Shown here: in pieces, positions 42,090 through 52,029 of the stretch
Layout of the letters: each line of letters begins with the position of its first letter
Position numbering within the stretch: position 1 is the stretch's first letter
From: Bathynomus jamesi
Lineage: Eukaryota > Arthropoda > Malacostraca > Isopoda > Cirolanidae
Assembly: GCA_023014485.1 (NCBI GenBank)
Contig: JAJOZX010000876.1
Coordinates: 667,001-731,000, forward strand
Length of the DNA stretch: 64,000 nucleotides
Direction: 5' to 3'
The notes under the pieces: generated by a model
Seen by the model: the letters and a program-made list of their open reading frames with translations, nothing else
Told to the model about the DNA's origin: nothing
Database searches by the model: none
Translations under genes and position numbers: made by a program

Positions 42090-42606
42090 TAGCAATATTT
42101 AAAACCATATATTAATCATCCATTTAAATAGTGTACCACAATATATATTTATATGACGGTAGTTAATCGATGAATCCAATTAAATTCTGTTTATTAAATA
42201 AATAATTTTTACACACAACTTTTATTATAAATATTTAAGTCACGAATACCAGTGGGAAAAACGAACGGAAAAGAAAATTTGCGAAACAATTCAAAACATA
42301 CGATCATCATTCCCCCACCCATCTGCGCTTGTATATATAATAAACTAATGAACCACTCGTGTGCAAAAACCATATAAAATACCACAATATATGACGGTAG
42401 TTAATCGATGAATCCAATTAAATTCTGTTTATTAAATAAATAATTTTTACACACTTAATTTTTATTCTAAATATTTAAGTCACGAATAACGAAACGAAAT
42501 GAAAATTTACGAAACAATTCGAAACACACGCTCCTCATTCCCCCAAATCCCCCCACCCATCTGTACTTGTATATATAATAAACTAATGAATCACTCGCGC
42601 TCACAA
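42090..42606 (+). repeat. R1 tandem repeat, about 250-bp unit
   Basis: ACCACAATATAT, GACGGTAGTTAATCGATGAA, TCCAATTAAATTCTGTTTAT, ATTTAAGTCACGAATA and TCATTCCCCCACCCATCTG recur in order, in units starting near 42128 and 42381. A partial third copy near 42910-42965 precedes a TA array. Confidence 0.85.
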
Positions 42607-42764
42607 ACCATAATAAAATACCACAATATATTTATATAGTTAATCAATTGGAAGATTCAACCATATAAAATACCACAATATATTTATATAGTTAATCAAT
42701 TGGAAGATTCAACCATATAAAATACCACAATATATTTATATAGTTAATCAATTGGAAGATTCAT
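42607..42764 (+). repeat. R2 tandem repeat, three 53-bp units
   Basis: AACCATATAAAATACCACAA, TATATTTATATAGTTAATCA, ATTGGAAGATTC, three times. The right arm has only two units (about 54545-54648). Confidence 0.92.
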
Positions 42765-42965
42765 TTAAAGTTGAAATTAACCAAAACACAATCCGCTATA
42801 ACGGGGTCGGACGACTAATGACATCTTTATATTTTCCAAGAACACCTGCTGGTTGAGAGACCTTCCTTCCAGTCCGCTCTTGATAAGTCTCCCTTCACTC
42901 CAAATGAAAAGAAAATTTACGAAAAAAATCAAAACACACGATTGTCATTCCCCAAACCCATCTGT

Positions 42966-42966
<1 letters not shown>

Positions 42967-43011
<45 letters not shown>

Positions 43012-43046
43012 GAATAAACAACTCGTGCACACACACACACACACAT
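42967..43046. repeat. (TA)n and (CA)n arrays, left arm
   Basis: TA at about 42967-43009, CA at about 43027-43046. The right arm has a longer GT array (54268-54298) and a shorter TA array (54321-54339). Confidence 0.95.
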
Positions 43047-43209
43047 GCGGAAAGGCAGAAAATAGGTCAATTCGAATCGTCTCCCTAGAGACCTTTTTGG
43101 ACGAGGGTTAATCCTTCTTCAAACTATTCGAGCAAAAACCACCGATCACTCCGTTTCTTATTATCATCATTATTATTATTATTTCTACAATGAAAATATT
43201 TTATATTTA

Positions 43210-45090
43210 CGCGTAACTTAGACCCACAGTTTAATGTGGAAACCGAACGCTCTTTTAAAAATATAATTAGAGGAACTTTCACGAGTGAGTGGTTATTTAT
43301 TCAATATAAGAAGTTAAGCATCAAGCATTGTTTTTCCTTTTTACGAGGAAAGGATTTCTGCAAGTGTCTATAATTCGATTTTATATATATATATGGAGGG
43401 TCGTTGCTTACTCTTCCACATTTCAACATAACAGGATTATTGAACCGGATTTAAAATAACAGTTTCATTTGATCCGAGACAGTAGTATGACCGAAAAGCA
43501 TGCGTGATTTTTTCTTTAATAATAATAATAACAACTAGCTCGAAGAGTGACAACGGTTCAGGTTTTCACTCCACCTTAGACCCACAGTTTAACGCGGAAA
43601 CCGAATGCTCTTTTAAAAATATAATTAGGATATATTTACAATTTCTTTATTATAAAATGTGGAACATGCAGCCTTCAGTGAACAGCTGTTCTGTGGATCG
43701 AAATACATCTCGTCAGGGAGTCGTTGCTTACTCTTCCAAATTTCAACATAACAGGAATATTGAACCGGATTTAAAATAACAGGATCATTTGATCCGAGTC
43801 AGTAGTATGACCGAAAAGCATGTTAATGCATCATTTGATCCGAGTCAGTAGTATGACCGAAAAGCATGTTAATGCATGATTTTCTCTTTAGTAATAATAA
43901 CAACTAGCTCGAATTGTACAACGGTTGAGGTTTTCACCCACCTTAGACCCACAGTTTAACGTGGAAACCGAATGCTCTTTTAAAAATATAATTAGGATAT
44001 ATTTACAATTTCTTTATTATAAAATGTGGAACATGCAGCCTTCAGTGAACAGCTGTTCTGTGGATCGAAATACATCTCGTCAGGGAGTCGTTGCTTACTC
44101 TTCCACATTTCAACATAACAGGAATATTGAACCGGATTTAAAATAACAGGGTCATTTGATCCGAGTCAGTAGTATGACCGAAAAGCATGTTAATGCATCA
44201 TTTGATCCGAGTCAGTAGTATGACCGAAAAGCATGTTAATGCATGATTTTCTCTTTAGTAATAATAACAACTAGCTCGAATTGTAACAACGGTTGAGGTT
44301 TTCACCCGACCTTAGACCCACAGTTTAACGTGGAAACCGAATGCTCTTTTAAAAATATAATTAGGATATATTTACAATTTCTTTATTATAAAATGTGGAA
44401 CATGCAGCCTTCAGTGAACAGCTGTTCTGTGGATCGAAATACATCTCGTCAGGGAGTCGTTGCTTACTCTTCCACATTTCAACATAACAGGAATATTGAA
44501 CCAGATTTAAAATAACAGGGTCATTTGATCCGAGTCAGTAGTATGACCGAAAAGCATGTTAATGCATCATTTGATCCGAGTCAGTAGTATGACCGAAAAG
44601 CATTTTAATGCATGATTTTCTCTTTAATAATAATAATAACTAGCTCAAAGTGACAACGGTTCAGGTTTTCACTCCTCCTTAGACCCACAGTTTAACGTGG
44701 AAACCGAATGCTCTTTTAAAAATATAATTAGGATATATTTATAATTTCTTTATTATAAAATGTGGAACATGCAGCCTTCAGTGAACAGCTGTTCTGTGGA
44801 TCGAAATACATCTCGTCAGGGAGTCGTTGCTTACTCTTCCACATTTCAACGTAACAGGAATATTGTACCGGATTTAAAATAACAGGGTCATTTGATCCGA
44901 GTCAGTAGTATGACCGAAAAACATGTTAATGCATGATTTTCTCTTTAATAATAATAATAACAACTCGCTCGAAGAGTGCCATAGGTTAAGGTTTTCACTC
45001 CGCCTTAGACCCACAGTTTAACGTGGAAACCGAATGCTCTTTTGAAAATATAATTAGGATATATTTATAATTTCTTTATTATAAAATAAG
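43210..45090 (+). repeat. R3 tandem repeat, about 366-bp unit, left arm
   Basis: A word TTAGACCCACAGTTTAACGT, then GGAAACCGAATGCTCTTTTA, GAACATGCAGCCTTCAGTGA and GATCCGAGTCAGTAGTATGA, recurs with starts near 43218, 43575, 43943, 44310, 44678 and 45005. The middle units are nearly identical and keep the same short open frame (61-91 codons, MEN-free, no domain), which I do not call a gene. The right arm has only about three starts. Confidence 0.9.
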
Positions 45091-45442
45091 TTAACAATTG
45101 AAATTATGTTAACACAAGAATTTGTGAAAACATTACTAATAACTTGTAAGTAAAAATAAAAATATAATATAAGGGACTACCATAGAAATGTAAGTGTCTA
45201 TAATTTATTCACAAGAAACACGATTTCATATATATGGAGGGCTGTAGTATCTCGTCAAATACTTCATTTAGATACTCACCATTATGCTAAAATCGAAATT
45301 TTTATGGCAATCGTTTTAATCTCGCCGAATTTGAAAGATCTGGAGTTATAATTTCAATAAAGAACAGAGTTAAAATAAATCAGATGATTGAGCGCGAAAG
45401 CTGAACCGTGCACCCTTTGCATTAAGCAAACGTGGTTGCGAC

Positions 45443-45785
45443 TTGCAACGAACTATGTACACCCTTCTAAAGGTCTGGAAGCAGCTGTTACCCTTAAAAG
45501 CCCAAATCTCCAAATCTCCAAATCAATATGGCTTCCGTAATAATAGAACAACGGAAACGGCTATTTTAAATCTTATGGAAAATGTAAATATAGCTAAGGA
45601 GAACAAAGAAATAATGATATCAATAAACTCTTCCTAAATACCAGTAAAACAAATTTCATGATTTTTACTAATAAAAGAAATGTTAATGAAATCGTCATAA
45701 AGGAGTGTACTGTAACAAAATTTCTTGGTGTAGTGCTAGATAAGAAACTGCAATGGAGTGATCATGTAAATTATATCTTTTAACT
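45443..45785 (+). pseudogene. gutted LINE reverse transcriptase, left arm
   Basis: The plus strand reads QISKSPNQYGFRNNRTTETA, ILNLMENVNIAKENKEIMIS (RT finger block GFR..R.T..A). It then jumps, without the F.DD catalytic core, to LNTSKTNFMIFTNKRN and VTKFLGVVLDKKLQWSDHV (the region after the active site). About 100 residues containing the catalytic Asp residues are missing. The same gutted copy lies inverted in the right arm, so it was present before the arms were duplicated or has been homogenised since. Confidence 0.85.
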
Positions 45786-46395
45786 AATATTTTGGGAAAA
45801 CTCTGAGTAAATGGAAATATTATTTTCTCGAAAACTATGGATGATAGAAGAATTCTGAAACCATATTTGGAATCAGCATCAAAAGTTCGATAAGAAACAC
45901 CAAATAGTTTTCAAGAAATGTTGTTCCTTAGTGTAATTAACTCTTTCTCGCCGAATTGGAAAGGTTTTCACTCCGCCTTAGACCCACAGTTTAACGTGGA
46001 TTCAGAAATACATCTCGTCAGGGAATGATTGCTCACTATTTCATCGAGATAATTAAAGCTCATATACAGGACCTGCATTGTCTATAAGATCTGTGACGCG
46101 TGGAGCCTTCAGAAGAGGTGCCAGATACCATTGTATATATTATCATGGAGAGCTGCCAGACACCATTGCTCAGGTACACAGTTGACAGATTGTACCATTT
46201 ATTTTCTTAAAAGTTGGTTTAGAATTCCGCTAGTAGGTTTAGAAGGCGTAACATGATGTAATTAACCAAAAGAATTAAGTAAAACATCATTGCATCATTC
46301 TGTTTATTATAAATATATAGAAAATAAATATAAATTTGAATGATAATAGAAATGAGGAATATGCATATAATCCATCAATATAACAGTACAGGAGA
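45786..46395. other. left-arm spacer
   Basis: Includes a solo SINE-like core near 45963-46002 (TTCACTCCGCCTTAGACCCA, CAGTTTAACGTGGATTC) and a duplicated GGTGCCAGATACCATTGT / GCTGCCAGACACCATTGC word near 46118-46175. No gene. Confidence 0.5.
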
Positions 46396-46396
46396 A

Positions 46397-46431
<35 letters not shown>

Positions 46432-46504
46432 TATGGAGATATATAGAAAATAAATATACATTTCAATAATAATAGAAATGAGGAATATGCATATAATCAA
46501 AAAA

Positions 46505-46539
<35 letters not shown>

Positions 46540-46620
46540 TATGGAGATATATAGAAATAAATATACATTTCAATAATAATAGAAATATGCATATAATCAT
46601 AACAGTACAGGAGAAATATC
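46396..46620. repeat. two CA arrays in a 105-bp direct repeat, left arm
   Basis: (CA)n at 46398-46430 and 46505-46538, each followed by AATTATGGAGATATATAGAA. Mirrored at 51840-52030. Confidence 0.92.
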
Positions 46621-46745
46621 ACACAAATATATAAATACATTTCACTTTTTTTCAAAATACTAAACTCGCACTTAATCGAGTTTACAATTACATCATTATT
46701 GCTCTGCATTACGCAGTATATACGGTTTAATAATATTTCACCGCT

Positions 46746-46991
46746 TTAAGTATAGGGAAACCTGTACTCGATATGAAGGGCTTTCATATCGTTCAGTACT
46801 ATTTTTGTCCCCACTTTACAACCGGATGGTAAGTCATCTTTAAATACGTCTAGAATACAATCAAAAGCACGCACAAAGAGTTCATCGTTAGCTACATTAT
46901 TAAACACAAGTTTATAAACACGCTTTTCCAATCGAGGGTTTATTTCTACCGACCCGAGCTTTTCAATCGTGAACTCGTCTTCACTCAACAT
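46746..46991 (-). CDS. gene B, 81-aa unknown protein, left arm (intact)
   Basis: An 81-codon minus frame from ATG to TAA with no break. It starts MLSEDEFTIEKLGSVEINPR and ends HIEYRFPYT. Charged and soluble-looking, with no signal peptide, membrane segment or Cys motif. The middle segment (AFDCILDVFKDDLPSGCKVG) looks like an amphipathic helix followed by a loop. I do not recognise the family. It is third in the row C-A-B reading outward from the centre. In the right arm the same gene has a 1-bp deletion, so the left copy is the only intact one. A TATA-like TATATAA lies about 50 bp upstream (clear in the right arm at 51356-51362). Confidence 0.65.
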   Translation of the reverse strand: MLSEDEFTIEKLGSVEINPRLEKRVYKLVFNNVANDELFVRAFDCILDVFKDDLPSGCKVGTKIVLNDMKALHIEYRFPYT

Positions 46992-47099
46992 AGCGGCAAT
47001 TGAAATAATCTTCTAAATCGTTACGACAACTGCGCGTTATATAAAGAAATAGTTCTTCAGGATAATTTTCACGAACTAGGCACATTTTATAATGTTTTA

Positions 47100-47689
47100 C
47101 TAAACATCTTCACACTCCGGCGCACTATTTGAGAGGAACATATGCTCATATTTTTCCTTTCTGCCCATCAAACGATACTCGTCTCTAAAGTCTGTTAAAA
47201 ACTCACGCAGGGCACTAGCCACAACCTCACTACGAACCTCATCATGATATACATTAATATAGTGATAAAAATACTTAAGACTGTCCATGATTACGAGATT
47301 CACATTTTCATTCGTAGGGTATGAGTAATCGACATGGTGTAACATGACGTAATATCGCTTGTCATACCACCCAACCACAAGACTCATTATCCATACCTGC
47401 TGCTTCTCTTCTGCACGCGTTGTTTCTTTTACTTCACGGTATATGTGAGACTTTATAAAGTTTAGCTCTACAGCATACTTCAGCACATCGTCTGTGCAAC
47501 GAAAGCCTTCAACGGTCTCACCAGAACATCCGTAGAGTATTTGTACATCTTGCAACTTCGCACAATCCAATGTGGTTTTAAAAGAGGCATAGGAGGGGGA
47601 ATAGGAAGTTTTTCGGTATCCACCACATCCTGGCACTTTGCTGAATACCATTTCATAAACGTTGTACAAGCAATATTAAAGGCAGCCAT
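47100..47689 (-). pseudogene. gene A, about 196-aa unknown protein, left arm (frameshifted)
   Basis: ATG at 47689-47687 (MAAFNIACTTFMKWYSAKCQ). Frame 1 is lost at a 5-G run (47595-47599, plus strand), where the right arm has six C's. From there the second frame is open to the TAA/TAG region at 47100: SYASFKTTLDCAKLQDVQIL, KYAVELNFIKSHIYREVKET, DKRYYVMLHHVDYSY, NLVIMDSLKYFYHYINVYHD, LREFLTDFRDEYRLM, ending SNSAPECEDV. The protein is soluble, rich in Tyr and charged residues, with a probable helical C-terminus. No known domain. The left copy keeps the C-terminal 164 residues intact; the right copy keeps the N-terminal part. Confidence 0.65.
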
Positions 47690-48126
47690 TTGAATACACG
47701 TCTGATCTCTTTTTTTCTTCTGAATACACATCTGATCTCAAGGGCTTACTGCAGTCGACTAACCACGCAGGGAATCACAGATAGTAGCATGACGCACGTT
47801 GCTGGTCTTACAGTGGGCGGAGCTTAGAACTTTCACCTGTGCACACACAAAGGAGAAAGTGAAACGCTAATTGAAACATGATTTATTTAATAAACGAGAT
47901 ATTCAAGCTATATATATATTTACAAATACGATTTAATAAACGAGATATTCAAGTTATATATATATTTACAAATACGTGTAATAAATAAGTTAACAATAGG
48001 CAGATCACTGATTATATTCAAGACATATATATTTAAAAACACGTGATAAATAAGTTAACAATTGAAATTATGTTAACACAAGAAATAACAGAAAACACAA
48101 GAAAAACAAATGCTTAGATTTGGTGA
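47690..48126. other. gene A upstream module, left arm
   Basis: Contains GCACACACAAAGGAGAAAGT, GCTAATTGAAACATGATTTA, repeated TAAACGAGATATTCAAG and GTGTAATAAATAAGTTAACA words. The same ordered module lies upstream of gene C (48840-49075), so the two genes have paralogous 5' regions. Confidence 0.6.
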
Positions 48127-48685
48127 TCACAAGCAACAGTAGCTAAAATAGCAGCCTGAGTGTTGTTCATGTTCTAAATTATCTTTGATTCGTTTTGGTA
48201 AAATTGAGTAAACTGCAGCCTTTGTTTCCTGATCAGAAACTCTCCGTCTTTTTCTGGTATGGTGCAAGGTATCGTTGCAACCATATTCACTGCTCGAGTC
48301 TACTTCACAGTCGTTGCCTTCTAATCTAGATTTACGCTCTTCACTAATGCATTCAATGGGTGAATAATCATCTTGGTTGATATTATTGACACCACAATCG
48401 AGAGGGCTCACTGGGGTAACGGACACTTCAGGTAATGGTGCGGGCGCTTGAGGTGAGTCGGGGACAATCTCCTCAGGTTGCCTTGTGGGGGGGGCGAAAT
48501 ATTGTGTGGAGGTAATTATGTGCTGCTTCTAAGTAAACAAAACGGGCTTTATGTAACACAGTGGCAACTAATAATGATTTATGCAAAGATGCACCAGCTC
48601 TTCTGGAACGTCTGGATGCAATTTTACCGAGCGATATATTTATCAACTTGTGTGCTTCAAACCCGTTTGAAACGTCAGATATCAT
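48127..48685 (-). pseudogene. gene C, IER-domain protein, left arm (one frameshift)
   Basis: ATG at 48685-48683 (the upstream in-frame GTG is not a plausible start in a eukaryote). Residues 1-60 are an immediate early response domain: NGFEAHKLINISLGKIASRR, then SRRAGASLHKSLLVATVLHK and ARFVYLEAAHNYL. This fits the IER2/IER5 pattern EA..I...S..K....R..R.G..LH.SL....V...AR..YL. After an 8-G run (48487-48494), which shifts the frame, an acidic Pro-rich middle follows, then a nuclear-localisation-like TRKRRRVSDQE (as in IER2) and a stop near 48127. Total about 185 aa. IER proteins are nuclear, growth- and stress-induced regulators linked to PP2A/HSF1 in vertebrates. Here the 3' end lacks 245 bp seen in the right arm. 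Confidence 0.8.
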
Positions 48686-48787
48686 GTTCACCACCTAGGA
48701 ATTGGTCAAGGCACAGAGAGCTAACTAACACGACTCTATCCTCTATTTCCAATCTTGTAATGAGTTAAAGTGAAAGTTTCGCCTGCC

Positions 48788-48812
48788 TTTATACAATGTC
48801 GTTTTGACGTCA
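48788..48812 (-). promoter_or_regulatory. gene C promoter, left arm: CRE + TATA
   Basis: On the minus strand, TGACGTCA (48812-48805) then TATAAAGGCAG 11 bp downstream (TATAAA at 48793-48788), about 105 bp before the ATG. Confidence 0.7.
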
Positions 48813-48879
48813 TTATCAAGCTCCACGCAGGAAATTTCCAGGTAGTAGCATGAATCACGTTGCTGTTCTTTCACCTGTG

Positions 48880-48881
<2 letters not shown>

Positions 48882-48920
<39 letters not shown>
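48882..48920. repeat. (CA)n array, left of centre
   Basis: Followed by GCTAATTGAAACATGATTTA. Right counterpart (GT)n at about 49254-49288. Confidence 0.96.
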
Positions 48921-48923
<3 letters not shown>

Positions 48924-49075
48924 AATTGAAACATGATTTATTTAATAAAAGAAATATTCAAGCTATATATATATTTACATACACGTGTAATAAATAAGTT
49001 AACAATAGGCACATCAAAGATTATACTCAAGGTGTATATATATATATTTAAAAACATGTGTAATAAATAAGTTAA

Positions 49076-49105
49076 ATGAAATTATGTTAACACAAATTTC
49101 AATTG
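49076..49105. other. centre of the palindrome
   Basis: Asymmetric spacer of about 30 bp (ATGAAATTATGTTAACACAA...) between GTAATAAATAAGTTAA and its mirror TTAACTTATTTATCAC. AT-rich; resembles a truncated copy of the TTGAAATTATGTTAACACAA word found in the gene A upstream module. Confidence 0.8.
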
Positions 49106-49258
49106 TTAACTTATTTATCACACGTTTGTAAATATATATATACACCTTGAGTATAATCTTTGATGTGCCTATTGTTAACTTATTTATTACACGTGTATGT
49201 AAATATATATAGTCTCAATATTTCTTTTATTAAATAAATCATGTTCCAATTAGCGTGT

Positions 49259-49289
<31 letters not shown>

Positions 49290-49356
49290 CACAGGTGAAA
49301 GAACAGCAACGTGATTCATGCTACTACCTGGAAATTTCCTGCGTGGAGCTTGATAA

Positions 49357-49381
49357 TGACGTCAAAACGACATTGTATAAA
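49357..49381 (+). promoter_or_regulatory. gene C promoter, right arm: CRE + TATA
   Basis: TGACGTCA at 49357-49364 and TATAAA at 49376-49381, about 100 bp upstream of the ATG at 49484. Identical in the left arm. CRE control is typical of vertebrate immediate-early genes. Confidence 0.7.
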
Positions 49382-49483
49382 GGCAGGCGAAACTTTCACT
49401 TTAACTCATTACAAGATTGGAAATAGAGGATAGAGTCGTGTTAGTTAGCTCTCTGTGCCTTGACCAATTCCTAGGTGGTGAAC

Positions 49484-50031
49484 ATGATATCTGACGTTTC
49501 AAACGGGTTTGAAGCACACAAGTTGATAAATATATCGCTCGGTAAAATTGCATCCAGACGTTCCAGAAGAGCTGGTGCATCTTTGCATAAATCATTATTA
49601 GTTGCCACTGTGTTACATAAAGCCCGTTTTGTTTACTTAGAAGCAGCACATAATTACCTCCACACAATATTTCCCACCCCCACAAGGCAACCTGAGGAGA
49701 TTGTCCCCGACCACCTCAAGCGCCCGCACCATTACCTGAAGTGTCCGTTACCCCAGTGAGCCCTCTCGATTGTGGTGTCAATAATATCAACCAAGATGAT
49801 TATTCACCCATTGAATGCATTAGTGAAGAACGTAAATCTAGATTAGAAGGCAACGACTGTGAAGTAGACTCGAGCAGTGAATATGGTTGCAACGAACCTT
49901 GCACCATACCAGAAAAAGACGGAGAGTTTCTGATCAGGAAACAAAGGCTGCAGTTTACTCAATTTTACCAAAACGAATCAAAGATAATTTAGAACATGAA
50001 CAACACTCAGGCTGCTATTTTAGCGACTAAA
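49484..50031 (+). pseudogene. gene C, IER-domain protein, right arm (two frameshifts)
   Basis: ATG 49484 begins the same IER domain (EAHKLINISLGKIASRRSRR; LHKSLLVATVLHKARFVYL). At the point where the left copy has a G8 run this copy is in frame (PTRQPEEIVPD). It then loses one base near 49712 (GACCACCTC versus GACTCACCTC in the left arm) and another near 49895 (AACGAACC versus AACGATACC). After allowing for these, the reading continues through the KRRR nuclear-localisation-like patch to a stop at about 50029-50031. The damage differs from that of the left arm, so each arm is intact where the other is broken. Confidence 0.78.
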
Positions 50032-50268
50032 ATTTTGTGTTGATGTGGATTCGATCTTACCTCTTGTCGGTGCTCTGAGCAGACAGGCAAACGACGAGAT
50101 TTTGCAGCATGGAAGATGACTACATAACTTCTCTCGTGATCAACTTGGAATCCTTGAATTTCTATAAAATCAGTCCAGACGTTCGTCTCGAATCTATTTT
50201 AAAACCGGTATTAATTCGTGAACATAGGCTAAAAGTATTTAATAGAATACTTTCTTTAAAGTATTAGG
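50032..50268 (+). other. 245-bp segment present only in the right arm
   Basis: The left arm joins TATTTTAGC directly to TACTGTTGCTTGTG. The right arm has about 242 extra bases between the matching points (near 50026 and 50269), including a 52-codon open frame. No flanking duplication proves an insertion; deletion from the left arm, whose junction alters gene C's C-terminus, is as likely. Confidence 0.8.
50109..50267 (+). CDS. 52-aa small ORF, right arm only
   Basis: ATG 50109 to TAG 50265-50267, starting MEDDYITSLVINLESLNFYK and ending NRILSLKY. Amphipathic and charged (PDVRLESILKPVLIREHR), with no signal peptide and no Cys. It lies 78 bp downstream of the gene C stop and is absent from the left arm. 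I do not recognise it. It could be a small gene, a missing downstream exon, or a chance frame in AT-rich DNA. Confidence 0.3.
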   Translation: MEDDYITSLVINLESLNFYKISPDVRLESILKPVLIREHRLKVFNRILSLKY

Positions 50269-50709
50269 CTACTGTTGTTGTGATCACCAAATCTAAGCAT
50301 TTGTTTTTCTTGTGTTTTCTGTTATTTCTTGTGTTAACATAATTTCAATTGTTAACTTATTTATCACGTGTTTTTAAATATATATGTCTTGAATATAATC
50401 ATTGATCTGCCTATTGTTAACTTATTTATTACACGTATTTGTAAATATATATATAACTTGAATATCTCGTTTATTAAATCGTATTTGTAAATATATATAG
50501 CTTGAATATCTCGTTTATTAAATAAATCATGTTTCAATTAGCGTTTCACTTTCTCCTTTGTGTGTGCACAGGTGAAAGTTCTAAGCTCCGCCCACTGTAA
50601 GACCAGCAACGTGCGTCATGCTACTATCTGTGATCCCTGCGTGGTTAGTCGACTGCAGTAAGCCCTTGAGATCAGATGTATTCAGAGAAAAGATCAGACG
50701 TGTATTCAA
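50269..50709. other. gene A upstream module, right arm
   Basis: Mirror of 47690-48126. Ends GTGTGTGCACAGGTGAAAGT, TAAGCTCCGCCC, CAGCAACGTGCGTCATGCTA. The GTGCACAG|GTG word also resembles a splice acceptor and recurs upstream of gene C (49289-49300). Confidence 0.55.
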
Positions 50710-51299
50710 ATGGCTGCCTTTAATATTGCTTGTACAACGTTTATGAAATGGTATTCAGCAAAGTGCCAGGATGTGGTGGATACCGAAAAACTTCCTATTC
50801 CCCCCTCCTATGCCTCTTTTAAAACCACATTGGATTGTGCGAAGTTGCAAGATGTACAAATACTCTACGGATGTTCTGGTGAGACCGTTGAAGGCTTTCG
50901 TTGCACAGACGATGTGCTGAAGTATGCTGTAGAGCTAAACTTTATAAAGTCTCACATATACCGTGAAGTAAAAGAAACAACGCGTGCAGAAGAGAAGCAG
51001 CAGGTATGGATAATGAGTCTTGTGGTGGGTGGTGGGACAAGCGATATTACGTCATGTTACACCATGTCGATTACTCATACCCTACGAATGAAAATGTGAA
51101 TCTCGTAATCATGGACAATCTTAAGTATTTTTATCACTATATTAATGTATATCATGATGAGGTTCGTAGTGAGGTTGTGGCTAGTGCCCTGCGTGAGTTT
51201 TTAACAGACTTTAGAGACGAGTATCGTTTGATGGGCAGAAAGGAAAAATATGAGCATATGTTCCTCTCAAATAGTGCGCCGGAGTGTGAAGATGTTTAG
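50710..51299 (+). pseudogene. gene A, about 196-aa unknown protein, right arm (frameshifted)
   Basis: ATG 50710 opens a frame that includes the C6 run (50800-50805) in phase: KLPIPPSYASFKTTLDCAKL. It runs to about residue 113, where a 1-bp loss near 51024-51036 (GTGGTGGGTGGTGGGACAAG versus GTGGTTGGGTGGTATGACAAG in the left arm) shifts it. The rest (DKRYYVMLHHVDYSYPTNEN ... SNSAPECEDV, stop near 51299) is open in the next frame. Same unknown protein as 47100-47689, with complementary damage. The short indels in homopolymer-like runs may be read or consensus errors. Confidence 0.65.
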
Positions 51300-51355
51300 T
51301 AAAACATTATAAAATGTGCCTAGTTCGTGAAAATTATCCTGAAGAACTATTTCTT

Positions 51356-51362
51356 TATATAA
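51356..51362 (+). promoter_or_regulatory. gene B TATA-like box, right arm
   Basis: TATATAA about 50 bp upstream of the gene B ATG (51411), in a 110-bp gap after gene A. Confidence 0.4.
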
Positions 51363-51410
51363 CGCGCAGTTGTCGTAACGATTTAGAAGATTATTTCAAT
51401 TGCCGCTATG

Positions 51411-51652
51411 TTGAGTGAAGACGAGTTCACGATTGAAAAGCTCGGGTCGGTAGAAATAAACCCTCGATTGGAAAAGCGTGTTTATAAACTTGTGTTTAAT
51501 AATGTAGCTACGATGAATTCTTTGTGCGTGCTTTTGATTGTATTCTAGACGTATTTAAAGATGACTTACCATCCGGTTGTAAAGTGGGGACAAAAATAGT
51601 ACTGAATGATATGAAAGCCCTTCATATCGAGTACAGGTTTCCCTATACTTAA
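51411..51652 (+). pseudogene. gene B, unknown protein, right arm (frameshifted)
   Basis: ATG 51411 starts the same protein as 46746-46991 (MLSEDEFTIEKLGSVEINPR). A missing A near 51510 (GTAGCTACGATG versus GTAGCTAACGATG) shifts the frame after about 33 residues. The C-terminal coding sequence remains open in the other frame to TAA 51650-51652. The function is unknown. Confidence 0.6.
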
Positions 51653-51858
51653 AGCGGTGAAATATTATTAAACCGTATATACTGCGTAATGCAGAGCAAT
51701 AATGATGTAATTGTAAACTCGATTAAGTGCGAGTTTAGTATTTTGAAAAAAAGTGAAATGTATTTATATATTTGTGTGATATTTCTCCTGTACTGTTATG
51801 ATTATATGCATATTTCTATTATTATTGAAATGTATATTTATTTCTATATATCTCCATA

Positions 51859-51907
<49 letters not shown>

Positions 51908-51980
51908 TTTTTTGATTATATCCATATTCCTCATTTCTATTATTATTGAAATGTATATTTATTTTCTATATATCTCCATA

Positions 51981-52029
<49 letters not shown>

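Noticed and set aside
43504..44515. Repeated 61-91 codon frames in the R3 tandem units as a gene family
   Set aside because: The frames are identical only because the units are near-identical tandem copies. They have no domain, they span the SINE-derived core, and the right-arm copies do not keep them.
48478..48768. 96-codon plus frame opposite gene C (and its mirror at 49401-49685)
   Set aside because: Antisense of the IER-like frame; no domain, and the promoter signals (CRE, TATA) point the other way.
49241..49426. 61-codon frame starting MFQLACVYVCVCVC upstream of the right gene C
   Set aside because: Its N-terminus is a translated GT microsatellite and it overlaps the CRE/TATA promoter.
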